A DNA stretch of 64,000 bases, taken from NCBI RefSeq assembly GCF_000377505.1, contig NZ_KB898202.1, positions 1 to 64,000 of the forward strand, read 5' to 3'. The first letter of the stretch is position 1. The number at the start of each line of letters is the position of its first letter. The notes beneath the pieces were generated by a model, which was given only the letters and a program-made list of their open reading frames with translations, did no database searches and was not told where the DNA came from. A program made the translations under genes and the position numbers. Shown here piece by piece: positions 54,900 to 63,961 of this stretch. Source of the DNA: Paenibacillus massiliensis 2301065 = DSM 16942. Lineage in GTDB: Bacteria; Bacillota; Bacilli; Paenibacillales; Paenibacillaceae.

Positions 54900-55027
54900 T
54901 CGACCTGCGTTGCCATATGTTAAGTTATTAGTGAGAAATGTTCTCAATGATTTCAATCCAAGCAAGACAGTCAAAGTTAAACCCTATATCGACTGCCGTA
55001 ATACGGCAGCTAGCCAGGAGTGATGAG

Positions 55028-55255
55028 ATGGGTCGTACGTTAAGCATGAATGAGCCAATATTGCACCTTGTGGAGCGTTATCCTGAAGTGAAGGACATCA
55101 TGATGGAACTGGGCTTTCGTGATATCGCCATTCCAGGCATGCTGCAGACGGCAGGTCGTTACATGACCTTGAACAAAGGTATGAAGCTGAAAAAGATGGA
55201 TGTAGATACGGTTCGGCAAGCCTTTGCCATGCAAGGCTTTGCACTTGAAGAATAG
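55028..55255 (+). CDS. DUF1858-domain protein
   Basis: 75 aa from ATG 55028, behind CAGGAG; the longer frame to 54938 lacks a ribosome site. DUF1858 pattern: LSMNEPILHLVERYPEVKDIMMELGF then IAIPGMLQTAGRYMTL (read in parts). It is the usual partner of DUF438 proteins in facultative anaerobes; the domain is found with hybrid-cluster and ScdA-like factors tied to nitrosative and oxygen stress. 14 bp before the DUF438 gene. Confidence 0.82.
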   Translation: MGRTLSMNEPILHLVERYPEVKDIMMELGFRDIAIPGMLQTAGRYMTLNKGMKLKKMDVDTVRQAFAMQGFALEE

Positions 55256-55269
55256 AGGGGCGAGCGAAG

Positions 55270-56574
55270 ATGAGTGAACTGATTAATAATCGTGAAATGA
55301 TGGGAAAAGAACGGTCGGAGCGTCAGGAGCTGCTGAAGGAGATTATCAAGGAACTGCATGCTGGTAAAAGTGTCGAGGAGGTCAAGGCTCGCTTCGAGGA
55401 GGCGGTCGGTGATGTGACGGTGGCGGAGATTTCCGAGCTGGAACACGCCTTGATGACGGAGGAGGGCATTCCTGTATCCGAGGTGCAGCGCCTATGCTCT
55501 GTGCATACAGCGATCTTCAAGGGATCGATCCAGGACATTCACCGGTCTGAGAAGCCTGAAGAGCAGCCAGGTCACCCGGTACACACCTTCAAGCTGGAAA
55601 ATCGCGAAATTGAGAAGCTGGTCAATTTCCAGATTGAGCTGCACAAGGACAAGTTCGCTAGACAGGATAGTGACGAGATCAGATACAAGCTGCTGGAGGA
55701 TCTCAATCTGCTGCTGGACATCGACAAACACTATAGCCGCAAGGAGAATCTGCTCTTCCCTTACCTGGAGCGCTACGGAATTTTTGGGCCAACAAAGGTA
55801 ATGTGGGGAATTGATGACGGCATTCGGGCGATGATCAAGGGCGCCAAAGCGATGCTGACGAACTATACGGGCAATCAACAAGAGGTAGTGGATACGCTGG
55901 AGCAAGCGATCCGTGAGGTCAACGAGATGATTTTCAAGGAGGAGAACATCTTGCTCCCGATGGCTCTCGGCAAGCTGACTGAGGATGAATGGGTCAAGAT
56001 TGCCCATGAAAGTCAGGAAATTGGATTTTGCCTGACAGCCCCAGAGCAGGAATGGGTTCCTCACAGAGCGGCGGAGCCGGAAGGGTCCCAAGCAGACTCT
56101 GACGGTACACACGCACAGACAGCTACGGAGCAAGCTGGCACAGCACAGACTGAAGGTGCGACTCCACAGGGCTTCATCCGCTTTGAGACAGGAATTTTAT
56201 CCATGCAGCAGCTGGAGCTGATCATGAATCACCTGCCAGTGGATCTAACCTTTATTGATGAGAATGATGTTGTTCGCTACTTCTCTCACGGTAAGGAACG
56301 GATCTTCGCCCGTACAAAAGCCGTAATTGGTCGTACAGTGCAAAATTGTCATCCACCACAAAGCGTACATGTCGTGGAGAAGCTGCTGGAGGACTTCAAA
56401 GCCGGGAAGAAGGATGCCGAGGATTTCTGGATTACAATGAAGGACAAATTCATCCTGATTCGCTACTTCGCTGTCCGTGATGCAGATGGTCGTTATCTGG
56501 GGACATTGGAATTTACGCAGAACGTAGCGCCAATTCGTGCCTTGGAAGGACAGAAACGAATTTTGTCCGAATAG
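55270..56574 (+). CDS. DUF438 hemerythrin/PAS protein
   Basis: 434 aa. N-terminal DUF438 (about residues 15-85, LLKEIIKELHAGKSVEEVKARF). A hemerythrin-like HHE domain lies at about 95-260 (GHPVHTFKLENREIEKL; LLDIDKHYSRKENLLFPYLERYG; IFKEENILLPMALG), with the His/Glu ligands of a di-iron site. A PAS domain ends the protein (VDLTFIDENDVVRYFSHGKERIFART; NCHPPQSVHVVEKLL). Likely an oxygen or NO sensor/repair factor, consistent with the Fnr box upstream. Confidence 0.85.
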   Translation: MSELINNREMMGKERSERQELLKEIIKELHAGKSVEEVKARFEEAVGDVTVAEISELEHALMTEEGIPVSEVQRLCSVHTAIFKGSIQDIHRSEKPEEQPGHPVHTFKLENREIEKLVNFQIELHKDKFARQDSDEIRYKLLEDLNLLLDIDKHYSRKENLLFPYLERYGIFGPTKVMWGIDDGIRAMIKGAKAMLTNYTGNQQEVVDTLEQAIREVNEMIFKEENILLPMALGKLTEDEWVKIAHESQEIGFCLTAPEQEWVPHRAAEPEGSQADSDGTHAQTATEQAGTAQTEGATPQGFIRFETGILSMQQLELIMNHLPVDLTFIDENDVVRYFSHGKERIFARTKAVIGRTVQNCHPPQSVHVVEKLLEDFKAGKKDAEDFWITMKDKFILIRYFAVRDADGRYLGTLEFTQNVAPIRALEGQKRILSE

Positions 56575-56614
56575 TATTGTTTAAATCATATTGTCTAAAT
56601 CGTATTGTCTGAAT
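56573..56614 (+). repeat. Three 14-bp tandem repeats at the DUF438 gene end
   Basis: Units AGTATTGTTTAAAT, CATATTGTCTAAAT and CGTATTGTCTGAAT follow one another, starting in the stop codon. Probably slippage; role unknown. Confidence 0.65.
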
Positions 56615-56710
56615 AGTGTGGTAATGGACAGGACATAACTGGACTAATAACAGGATACCATCCAAGCTAGCCATATCAGAAACGAACTAAATAAGAATTA
56701 AGTCCAGAAT

Positions 56711-56747
56711 AACGGAACTCTGCTCAAATGGTAGAGGTCCGTTGTTT
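56711..56747 (+). terminator. Terminator of the DUF1858/DUF438 operon
   Basis: AACGGA-A-CTCT pairs with AGAG-G-TCCGTT, followed by TGTTTTGT. Confidence 0.75.
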
Positions 56748-56929
56748 TGTGATTCTGGAATGATTGGATTCAGGCGGAGGTCGGGCGTGGTGTGGTCTTT
56801 GGAGGGGGCATGAAAAGGGATCTGAAACTATTGTGAAAGCCTTGTGAAAGGTGCGAAAGGAGTGTATGATGGGTAATGTTTGCTTTTTATCATGACATCT
56901 TATGTTAACGATTTGGAGGCTGCACGTTT

Positions 56930-58228
56930 ATGAACCGAGGGATGTTTTCCCGTACGCTTGGCTTCACACCCGAGCACCAATGGAAGAAGGAAATTACGGC
57001 GGGGCTGCTGTCTTACTTCTCCGTAGTCTATATTATTCTGGTCAATGCGACGATTCTGTCCGATGCGGGCATGCCCTTGCAGGGTGCTATGCTGGCGACA
57101 CTGCTTACTTCGGTGGCAGGCTGTCTGCTGATGGCCTTTGGTGGTAAATCTCCGATTATTGTGGTGCCCGGAATGGGGATCAATGCGTTCTTCACCTATA
57201 CTCTTGTCCACTCCATGAAGCTGAGCTGGCAGGAAGCGTTGACAGTCGTATCAATTACTGGTGTTCTATTCGCGATCGTGGCATTCACTTCCCTGTATCG
57301 CAAGATTAGTGAGGCGATTCCTCATAATCTCCAGCACGGTATTACCGTCGGAATTGGGTTGTTCCTGACCTTCATTGGTCTGCAAAAGAGCGGGATCGTA
57401 ATCGCTCATCAGACGACCTTTGTCGCGATTGGACATTTTAGTGATCCTGGAGTTGTTACTGCATGTGTGACGCTGATTCTGGCCTTGATTCTGTTTATTC
57501 GAAATGTACAGGGTGGGCTACTGATCAGCATGCTGGTAGGTACGGGGCTGGCGTATTTGCTGGGCGCGGTGCACCCACAGGCTGCTGTGAAGAGTGAGGA
57601 GACCGTGCGGCAATATGGTGAGCTCTTCGCGCACTTTACCATGTCTGGCTTCGTTACGATCGCGTTCTGGATCGCGGTCTTCCTGCTGCTGCTCATCGTG
57701 GTCTTTGAGAACATTGGCCTTGTTGCGGGTCAGACCGCAATGATTGGCAAGCCGGAGGCATTTAAAGGCAGTCTGCGTGCGCTGGCCATCAGTAATATTT
57801 TTGCTGGACTGTTCGGTACAAGCCCTACCGTGGCCGCGGCGGAATCCACTGCCGGGATTGCGGCAGGAGGTCGAACAGGTGTTACGCCACTCGTGACAGC
57901 GATCATGTTTGGTCTGACCTTCTTCTTCATTCCGCTGCTGACATACATTCCAGACAGCGCCATTGCTCCTGTGCTGATTATTATCGGTGGCTTGATGGTG
58001 CAAAATGTGAAGGAAATGAACTTTGCGGATTTTGCAGACGCATTTCCAGCCTTCCTGATCATGGTTATGATTCCGTTCACCTACAGCATTGTGGATGGAA
58101 TGGCATTTGGCTTCATCGCTTACCCCTTGGCGAAGCTTGCAGCGGGAAAAGGCAAAGAAGTGCCACTCGTGCTGTATGTCATTGCTATCCTGTTCCTTGC
58201 CAATTTCGTGCTGCATGCAGTAGTCTGA
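56930..58228 (+). CDS. NCS2-family hypoxanthine/guanine permease (AzgA/PbuG-like)
   Basis: 432 aa, about 12-14 helices. AzgA-group features: FSRTLGFTPEHQWKKEITAGLLSYFSVVYII (parts), VVPGMGINAFFTYT, GLFGTSPTVAAAESTAGIAAGGRTG. These proteins take up hypoxanthine, guanine or adenine with protons. Shine-Dalgarno TTGGAGG lies 10 nt ahead of the ATG. I looked for a purine riboswitch in the 350-bp leader and saw none, although PbuG genes in Bacillus often have one. Confidence 0.92.
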   Translation: MNRGMFSRTLGFTPEHQWKKEITAGLLSYFSVVYIILVNATILSDAGMPLQGAMLATLLTSVAGCLLMAFGGKSPIIVVPGMGINAFFTYTLVHSMKLSWQEALTVVSITGVLFAIVAFTSLYRKISEAIPHNLQHGITVGIGLFLTFIGLQKSGIVIAHQTTFVAIGHFSDPGVVTACVTLILALILFIRNVQGGLLISMLVGTGLAYLLGAVHPQAAVKSEETVRQYGELFAHFTMSGFVTIAFWIAVFLLLLIVVFENIGLVAGQTAMIGKPEAFKGSLRALAISNIFAGLFGTSPTVAAAESTAGIAAGGRTGVTPLVTAIMFGLTFFFIPLLTYIPDSAIAPVLIIIGGLMVQNVKEMNFADFADAFPAFLIMVMIPFTYSIVDGMAFGFIAYPLAKLAAGKGKEVPLVLYVIAILFLANFVLHAVV

Positions 58229-58248
58229 ACGTAACTGGATAATTTAAG

Positions 58249-58290
58249 AAGTCTCTGAACCGTAGTCATATGGGTTCGGAGGCTTTTTTG
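58249..58290 (+). terminator. Terminator after the purine permease
   Basis: GTCTCTGAACC pairs imperfectly with GGTTCGGAGGC, followed by T6. Confidence 0.78.
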
Positions 58291-58471
58291 TATTTTCAGG
58301 TAGTCAGTGGTTTTTGTTTATAACAACTCATTAATAATATATTAAGACACAATTGATATAAGCTGTGCTAGTTATCAAGAAAGATTAAAAAAGAATTGAT
58401 ATTTATATGTTTTTGCTTTAAATTGAATAAAAACATACCGATTGAATGTTTTTTATTTTGGGAGGGATAAT

Positions 58472-59125
58472 TTGAGGAAGAAGTATACAGCAAAGGAAGC
58501 CAGAAACTTAATACTAGACACTGCTTCTGTTTTATTTATTGAGAAAGGGTATGAGCAGACTTCGATTAGTGAAATTGTTGCTGGATTGGATGGACTTACT
58601 CGCGGTGCGATTTACCATCATTTCGAATCCAAATATCAGATTATTGTAGGAATCGCAAAAAGGTTTATACCGGATCAGGATTTATTAGATGCTATTGATG
58701 AACGAGAGGATTTAAGTGGTCTAGAAAAAATTCAAAATATTTTACTTGAAGCGATGTTTAATGAGGATATTACTCAATCCACAGCAGCTTCATTAGCCTT
58801 ACTAAACGATCCCACTTTTAGCTCGATTTATAATACTCAAATATGCGAAATTATGGCTCCTAAAATAGTAAAGTACATTCATGCAGGTAATGAGGATGGC
58901 TCTATTAAGGTAGCATATCCAGAACAAATGGCTGAAATCATTATTTTATTAACAAGTACCTGGTTCATCCAAGCATTATTCCCAAATACAATGGAGACGT
59001 TTTTTGAAAAATTAAAAGCTGCTCAGTATGTATTAAAGGAAAGTGGAGTGAACGTTATAAGTGATGAAGTCTTCTCAACCATTGTCAAAGAACTAACAGG
59101 TGCTACTACAAAAAGGAGCAAGTAA
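58472..59125 (+). CDS. TetR-family regulator
   Basis: 217 aa from TTG 58472, after GGGAGGG. Helix-turn-helix at about residues 10-55 (LFIEKGYEQTSISEIVAGL, then GAIYHHFESKYQI). AT-rich relative to flanking genes. Its stop overlaps the start of the broken hydrolase by one base (TAATG), so the two form an operon and the hydrolase is its likely target or partner. Confidence 0.9.
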   Translation: MRKKYTAKEARNLILDTASVLFIEKGYEQTSISEIVAGLDGLTRGAIYHHFESKYQIIVGIAKRFIPDQDLLDAIDEREDLSGLEKIQNILLEAMFNEDITQSTAASLALLNDPTFSSIYNTQICEIMAPKIVKYIHAGNEDGSIKVAYPEQMAEIIILLTSTWFIQALFPNTMETFFEKLKAAQYVLKESGVNVISDEVFSTIVKELTGATTKRSK

Positions 59126-60053
59126 TGAAAAAAACATTGAAAATTACGGGAATTATTTTACTATCCATACTAATCATTATTGTCTTGTTTTTTGCAGGAG
59201 TGTTTATTAACAATAAAATTCAACTAAGTCGTGAAGAAAAGAAGATAGCTTCTTACGGCGAAACCGTCGCTATAGATGGAGAAAACATGAACTTTCAGAT
59301 CTCCGGGACAGGTGAAAAGACGATCGTTTTATTACCGGGCTATATGACAGCTGCACCGATCATTGATTTCAAGCAACTGATTAGTGAGTTAGACAAAACT
59401 ATCGAGTTATTGCGATAGAACCCTTTGGGTATGGTCTAAGTGATGATACGGATAAGGAAAGATCTGTTGAAAATATAACCGACGAAATACATGAGGTGTT
59501 GGTTAAGCAGGGAATCAAAAAGTATACGATGATGGGCCATTCAATTACGGGGGTCTACTCTCTTGAGTATATTAAAAAATATCCTAATGAGGTTGAAGCC
59601 TTTATAGGAATTGATAGCAGCCTTCCTTCACAAGGGGGAGCCGATGATAATATAGCAGGGGCCATTGAGCTTTTAAGTAAATCGGGACTGTATCGTGTAC
59701 TCTCAAATATGAACACCGACATGCTGAAGATTCCAGATGTGGGAGATAAATTAGCCGAGCAATATAAATATTTGTCTCTAAAAAATATAGGATCAAAAGC
59801 AACAATGAATGAAGGCAAATCCATGCTGGAGAATTTTAATAAAACGGCTGAGATACAGTACCCTAAGAGTCTGCCCGTTATGTATTTCTTGGCAACAGAA
59901 AGTACGGATTCTAATGATAACTGGTTGAGGATTCATCAAGACATGGTTAAAAATAGTGATAAGTCAGCTATTCAAATTATAGAGGGAGGACACTATTTAC
60001 ATCATACTAAATCAAAGGAATTAGCTGAGCTTACGGTATCCTTTTTAGAATGA
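59125..60053 (+). pseudogene. Alpha/beta hydrolase with a frameshift
   Basis: The first frame (59125-59418) encodes an N-terminal membrane helix (about residues 8-28) and hydrolase strands up to LPGYMTAAPIIDFKQLISELDKT, then runs into TAG. The second frame resumes at YRVIAIEPFGYGLSDD (about 59400) and carries the nucleophile elbow GHSITG, an acidic ATESTD segment and the catalytic His in EGGHYLHH, to 60053. One missing base near GACAAAACTATCG (59392-59404) joins them. It is either a recent mutation or a sequencing error. All catalytic residues survive. Confidence 0.82.
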
Positions 60054-60270
60054 TAATGTATTAAGATCACTGAACAGTCAAAAGCTCTTGCCGAAAAAAT
60101 GATGTAGCACCAAAAGATTGGTTGTTTCTTATGGGGAACTGCAGGGTTCGGGAAAGCGGGTTCATGTTGGGCTTCTTATAGCTTTCGTTGGAGGAATGTG
60201 GTATATTGGTAATCCTTTTGTGTTGTCAGCGATTGACCATAAGAGAATATTCTTAGGAGGTAACTGAAAC

Positions 60271-62448
60271 ATGTCACAAAGCTTTCAAAGTGCCTATCAA
60301 GAAGAAGTTGATCGACTGAAGCGGACCATGGAGACAGTGGACCAGCAGCTGGAAAGACTGCGAGGAATACCGATCTATACAGGTCATGACTTCACGGAGC
60401 AGGTTCTTGAGGCCCAGCGTGAAGAACGACGAGTTGCCCTGGCGAAGAGCTCTAAGGAGCCTTATTTCGGGCGGCTGGATTTTGAAGAATCGGGAACGGA
60501 TAGCCGAAAGCCGCTCTACATCGGTAAGGTCGGTGTGGATCGGGAAGAGGTAGGGGATCATCCGCTGGTCATTGACTGGCGTGCGCCAGTAGCCAGCTTG
60601 TTCTACTCCTTCACTGGGGGAGAGGGCCCGGCAACCTATGAAGCTCCGGAGGGTCTGATTGAAGGGTTGGTATACCTGAAGCGGAACGTGGTTATTCGCC
60701 AGCGAATGCTGGAGAGAATTGCGGATACCTTCAACCGGGATAGTGACCAACCAGCGGTGTCCGATGAATTTCTCGTCTACCGACTTGGGGAGAACAAGGA
60801 CAACAAGCTTCGTGATATCGTCTCCACAATCCAGGCGGAGCAGGACCAGATTATTCGGGCGCAGCGGGATACAGCCTTGATTATTCAAGGTGTAGCGGGC
60901 TCGGGTAAGACGACCGTGGCCTTGCATCGGCTTGCTTTCTTGCTGTATCAGTACAAGGAGCAGGTTGCGGCTGAGCGTATGATCATTTTTGCCCCCAACC
61001 ATATGTTTTTGGACTATATTTCGGATGTCCTGCCTGAGCTGGGTGTTGGAGATATTCAGCAGAGCACGTTCACAGATTGGGCTGTCCAGCTACTTGAGAT
61101 TGAGCTTCCGATTGCAAATGCAAGTGAGACGTTGAATCTCTGGTTCGAGGAGCCGAATAACCGTCCGAAGCTTAATGATGAGGTGCCGGGACGCTACAAG
61201 GGCTCGATCCGATTCATGACTTTGCTGAAGGAATGGCTATCCGGGCTGGAGAGTGACGCTGTACCAGAGGCAGACTTCATACCGTGGGATGGGGCCGTGC
61301 TGACCAGATCCGAGATTGAGCGCTGGTTCAGCGAGGAATATAGACATTATCCTCTTGCGAAGCGCAAGGAGCGCGTCATGGCACGGATTCATCGCTGGAT
61401 TGAGATGGAGCTGAAGCAGCTGAAATCGGAAGCCCTGCGCAAGGAATGTAAGAAGAAGGCAGCCACGCGCGAGAAGGCCTATGCAAAGAAATGGCCACAA
61501 TATGAGCCGCTAACGATGTACAAGCAGCTATTCAAGACTGTCAAGGGAGGGAGTGTCCCTGACGAGATCCATGCTCAGCTTCCACGCTCGATCGTGAAGC
61601 AGACGGCTACGGATTTGAAGCAGAATATCATCCGTGAGGAGGATCTGCCTGCGTTGGTGTACATCCATGCGTTAATTCATGATATTGATGGCGGACAGCG
61701 GTTCGACCATATCGTCATTGATGAAGCACAGGATTTCTCTCCATTTCATGTTGCCTTGTTGGATTTGTTCGTCAAAGGGCACTCCTTCACGATCTTGGGA
61801 GACCTGTCCCAAGGCATTCATGAGTATCGCGGCGTCCACGCCTGGGATGAGATGAGCAGTCTCTTTCCTGCTGAGCATCATGCTTATTATGCACTGACAC
61901 GCAGTTATCGTTCGACTATGGAGATCATAGATTATGCGAACATTATTCTGGAGCGTGGCGTGAAGAGCGGTATTACTGCGATCCCGGTGTTTCGTAGTGG
62001 TGATCCGGTCCGGGTCATTGCTCACCCGACGCAGAAGCGCAGTACGGATCTGGAACGTGCGTTGCGACATTTGACCGGGAAGGATTACCGCACCGTAGCT
62101 ATTCTGACACGTACATTAAGCGAGGCCGTTGAATTGCATGCGGAGCTTGCCAAGCAGGGCTGGGAGCTGAATCTGATTGACGGTAGCAAAAAGCAGTACA
62201 CAGGCGGTCACTCGATCCTTCCGGTCTATCTCTCGAAGGGGCTGGAATTCGACGCGGTCGTTGTTGCCGATGCGGATACAGAGCATTATCTGAGCAATGC
62301 CGGAGATGCAAAGCTACTGTATGTAGGCTGTACGCGGGCATTGCATGAGCTCTGGCTGCTCCATAGCGGGGCTCTGCCGGATTATGCCCAAGCTGCTAAT
62401 CTGACAGATAGCGAGAACATGGTTCTGGAGGGCTGGCCTGAAGACTAG
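60271..62448 (+). CDS. helD: HelD-like RNA polymerase recycling ATPase / UvrD-type helicase
   Basis: 725 aa. N-terminal coiled coil (YQEEVDRLKRTMETVDQQLERL, in parts) that in HelD enters RNA polymerase. HelD-specific IGKVGVDREEVGDHPLVIDWRAPVASLFY (parts), Walker A QGVAGSGKTTVALHR (near residue 210), Walker B VIDEAQDFSPF, and UvrD motifs TRSYRSTMEI and VGCTRALHELWLL. It frees stalled RNA polymerase from nucleic acid. Slightly shorter than B. subtilis HelD. Monocistronic. Confidence 0.92.
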   Translation: MSQSFQSAYQEEVDRLKRTMETVDQQLERLRGIPIYTGHDFTEQVLEAQREERRVALAKSSKEPYFGRLDFEESGTDSRKPLYIGKVGVDREEVGDHPLVIDWRAPVASLFYSFTGGEGPATYEAPEGLIEGLVYLKRNVVIRQRMLERIADTFNRDSDQPAVSDEFLVYRLGENKDNKLRDIVSTIQAEQDQIIRAQRDTALIIQGVAGSGKTTVALHRLAFLLYQYKEQVAAERMIIFAPNHMFLDYISDVLPELGVGDIQQSTFTDWAVQLLEIELPIANASETLNLWFEEPNNRPKLNDEVPGRYKGSIRFMTLLKEWLSGLESDAVPEADFIPWDGAVLTRSEIERWFSEEYRHYPLAKRKERVMARIHRWIEMELKQLKSEALRKECKKKAATREKAYAKKWPQYEPLTMYKQLFKTVKGGSVPDEIHAQLPRSIVKQTATDLKQNIIREEDLPALVYIHALIHDIDGGQRFDHIVIDEAQDFSPFHVALLDLFVKGHSFTILGDLSQGIHEYRGVHAWDEMSSLFPAEHHAYYALTRSYRSTMEIIDYANIILERGVKSGITAIPVFRSGDPVRVIAHPTQKRSTDLERALRHLTGKDYRTVAILTRTLSEAVELHAELAKQGWELNLIDGSKKQYTGGHSILPVYLSKGLEFDAVVVADADTEHYLSNAGDAKLLYVGCTRALHELWLLHSGALPDYAQAANLTDSENMVLEGWPED

Positions 62449-62533
62449 TTGAGCACGTGGAAATGACCAGGCTCGGTTGATATTTGTAAGATAGAACACT
62501 ATATTGGTGACTGGAGCCGACTCCGTTGTCACT

Positions 62534-62582
62534 ATGGCAAAGACAGGCTGCAATCTCCGTAGTGAGCGCCTGTCTTTGCCAT
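62534..62582. terminator. 15-bp perfect hairpin after helD
   Basis: ATGGCAAAGACAGGC pairs exactly with GCCTGTCTTTGCCAT around a 19-nt loop. There is no T tract, so it may be a bidirectional barrier or a processed end. Confidence 0.6.
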
Positions 62583-62673
62583 ATCCAGATATATTACTTA
62601 TAATAGCGTCAAATCACTAATTCAGAAAAAGAATAGAAGAAATATAGAAAAGCACGAAAGAAGTAAGGAAGAG

Positions 62674-62720
62674 GCACGGTAGAAGCACGGTAGAAGCACG
62701 GTAGAAGCACGGTAGAAGCA
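62674..62720 (+). repeat. 11-bp tandem repeat (4 perfect copies)
   Basis: GCACGGTAGAA is repeated four times without error (62674-62717), plus GCA, ~50 bp before the LacI start. The unit is about one helical turn. It may be a slippage-prone array affecting expression of the regulator. Confidence 0.85.
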
Positions 62721-62771
62721 GAGAAGGAGTAAATACAAAGCGGTTATTTTAAGCAAAGGTGAACATAAATA

Positions 62772-63785
62772 ATGAGCAAACCAACCATTTACGATGTAGC
62801 TAGAGAAGCAGGTGTCTCGATTGCTACCGTCTCCAAGGTGCTGAATCATAACGGTCGTATCAGTGACAAGACACGGCAGAAGGTGACGCACATCATGGAG
62901 CAATTGAACTATCAGCCGAGTATGGTGGCTTCCGCGCTTACGAGTCAGCGAACAGGCACAATTGGCCTGATGATTCCGGACATTGCCAATCCCTTCTTCG
63001 CAGAAGCAGCCCGTCATTTCGAGGATCATGCCCAGCAAGCGGGCAATGATCTGGTGATCTGTAGTACCGATCGTGATGATACGAAGGCGGAGCGATATAT
63101 CTCGTCCCTGCTGCGCAAGCGTGTAGACGGGCTGATCATCGCCTCGCACACAGGTCCGCCGGAGCGGGTAGCCCGTCTGCTGACCGACCGAATTCCGACG
63201 GTACTGTTCTCTGCGGATATTCGTTCGCTAGCCTGTAACAGCGTCACCATTGATGATTATCAGGGGGGCTATGAGGCCACGAAATATCTGTTGTCACTTG
63301 GGCACCGCCGGCTAGGGATTATTTCGGACAGCCTGTCTGGTAGCCGTTTGCGGGAGCAAGGCTTCATAGAGGCATTAACCGAAGCGGGACTGCAGCCAGA
63401 TGAGTCTGAATGTATGATCCAGACCTCTGCCACGCTGGAGAATGGTCGGACTGCGGCACGCACGATGTTATCCATTCCTACAGATAGACGGCCAACTGCC
63501 ATATTTGCCTGCAACGATCTGTTGGCCATCGGCGTACTGCAGGAGGCCAGCTACGTCGGGCTGGCTGTTCCACGGGATTTGTCTGTCGTTGGCTTCGATA
63601 ATACATTGCTGGCAGATATTTGCCATCCCTCTCTCACGAGTATCGCTCAACCCCTGCGCGATATGACCAGACAATCCATGCAGCAGCTAATAGACTGCAT
63701 CGCTGATCCCGATGCTGCTAAGAATAAGGTGCTGATTCAGCCAGAGCTCGTTATTCGTCAATCCACAGGTCCCGCTCCCGATTAA
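62772..63785 (+). CDS. LacI-family transcriptional regulator
   Basis: 337 aa. Helix-turn-helix and hinge (TIYDVAREAGVSIATVSKVLN, residues 4-24 in parts; YQPSMVASALTSQRTGTIGL). Periplasmic-binding-type effector domain from about residue 60 (IPDIANPFFAEAARHFEDHA), ending in VIRQSTG. It controls carbohydrate genes. The promoter at 63872-63900 with two TAAGCGCTTA palindromes lies just downstream, so the next gene (outside the window) is the likely target. Confidence 0.95.
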   Translation: MSKPTIYDVAREAGVSIATVSKVLNHNGRISDKTRQKVTHIMEQLNYQPSMVASALTSQRTGTIGLMIPDIANPFFAEAARHFEDHAQQAGNDLVICSTDRDDTKAERYISSLLRKRVDGLIIASHTGPPERVARLLTDRIPTVLFSADIRSLACNSVTIDDYQGGYEATKYLLSLGHRRLGIISDSLSGSRLREQGFIEALTEAGLQPDESECMIQTSATLENGRTAARTMLSIPTDRRPTAIFACNDLLAIGVLQEASYVGLAVPRDLSVVGFDNTLLADICHPSLTSIAQPLRDMTRQSMQQLIDCIADPDAAKNKVLIQPELVIRQSTGPAPD

Positions 63786-63871
63786 TTTGACTGTTCTCCG
63801 GGAGAAAGGGACCTTTTTCCTCATGCGCTACTACGCACTATTTTTCACTTGCAGGATTCCGAAAAATGTAA

Positions 63872-63930
63872 TTGATAAGCGCTTACATCTCTACTATAAT
63901 AGTTTTTACAGTTGGGTTAAGCGCTTAACC
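63872..63930 (+). promoter_or_regulatory. Sigma-A promoter with two LacI-type operators
   Basis: TTGATA (63872-63877), 17-bp spacer, TATAAT (63895-63900). Operator 1 TAAGCGCTTA (63876-63885) overlaps the -35 and spacer. Operator 2 GGTTAAGCGCTTAACC (63915-63930) is a perfect 16-bp palindrome just after the start site. The central CG dyad is the LacI/GalR-family type. The arrangement implies tight repression of the downstream gene. Confidence 0.8.
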
Positions 63931-63961
63931 TAAGGTGTTAACAAAAATCTTTAGCAAGAGC

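Noticed and set aside
56580-56929. Purine riboswitch ahead of the purine permease
   Set aside because: The conserved purine aptamer joints were not found; only tandem repeats and a terminator for the upstream operon are present.
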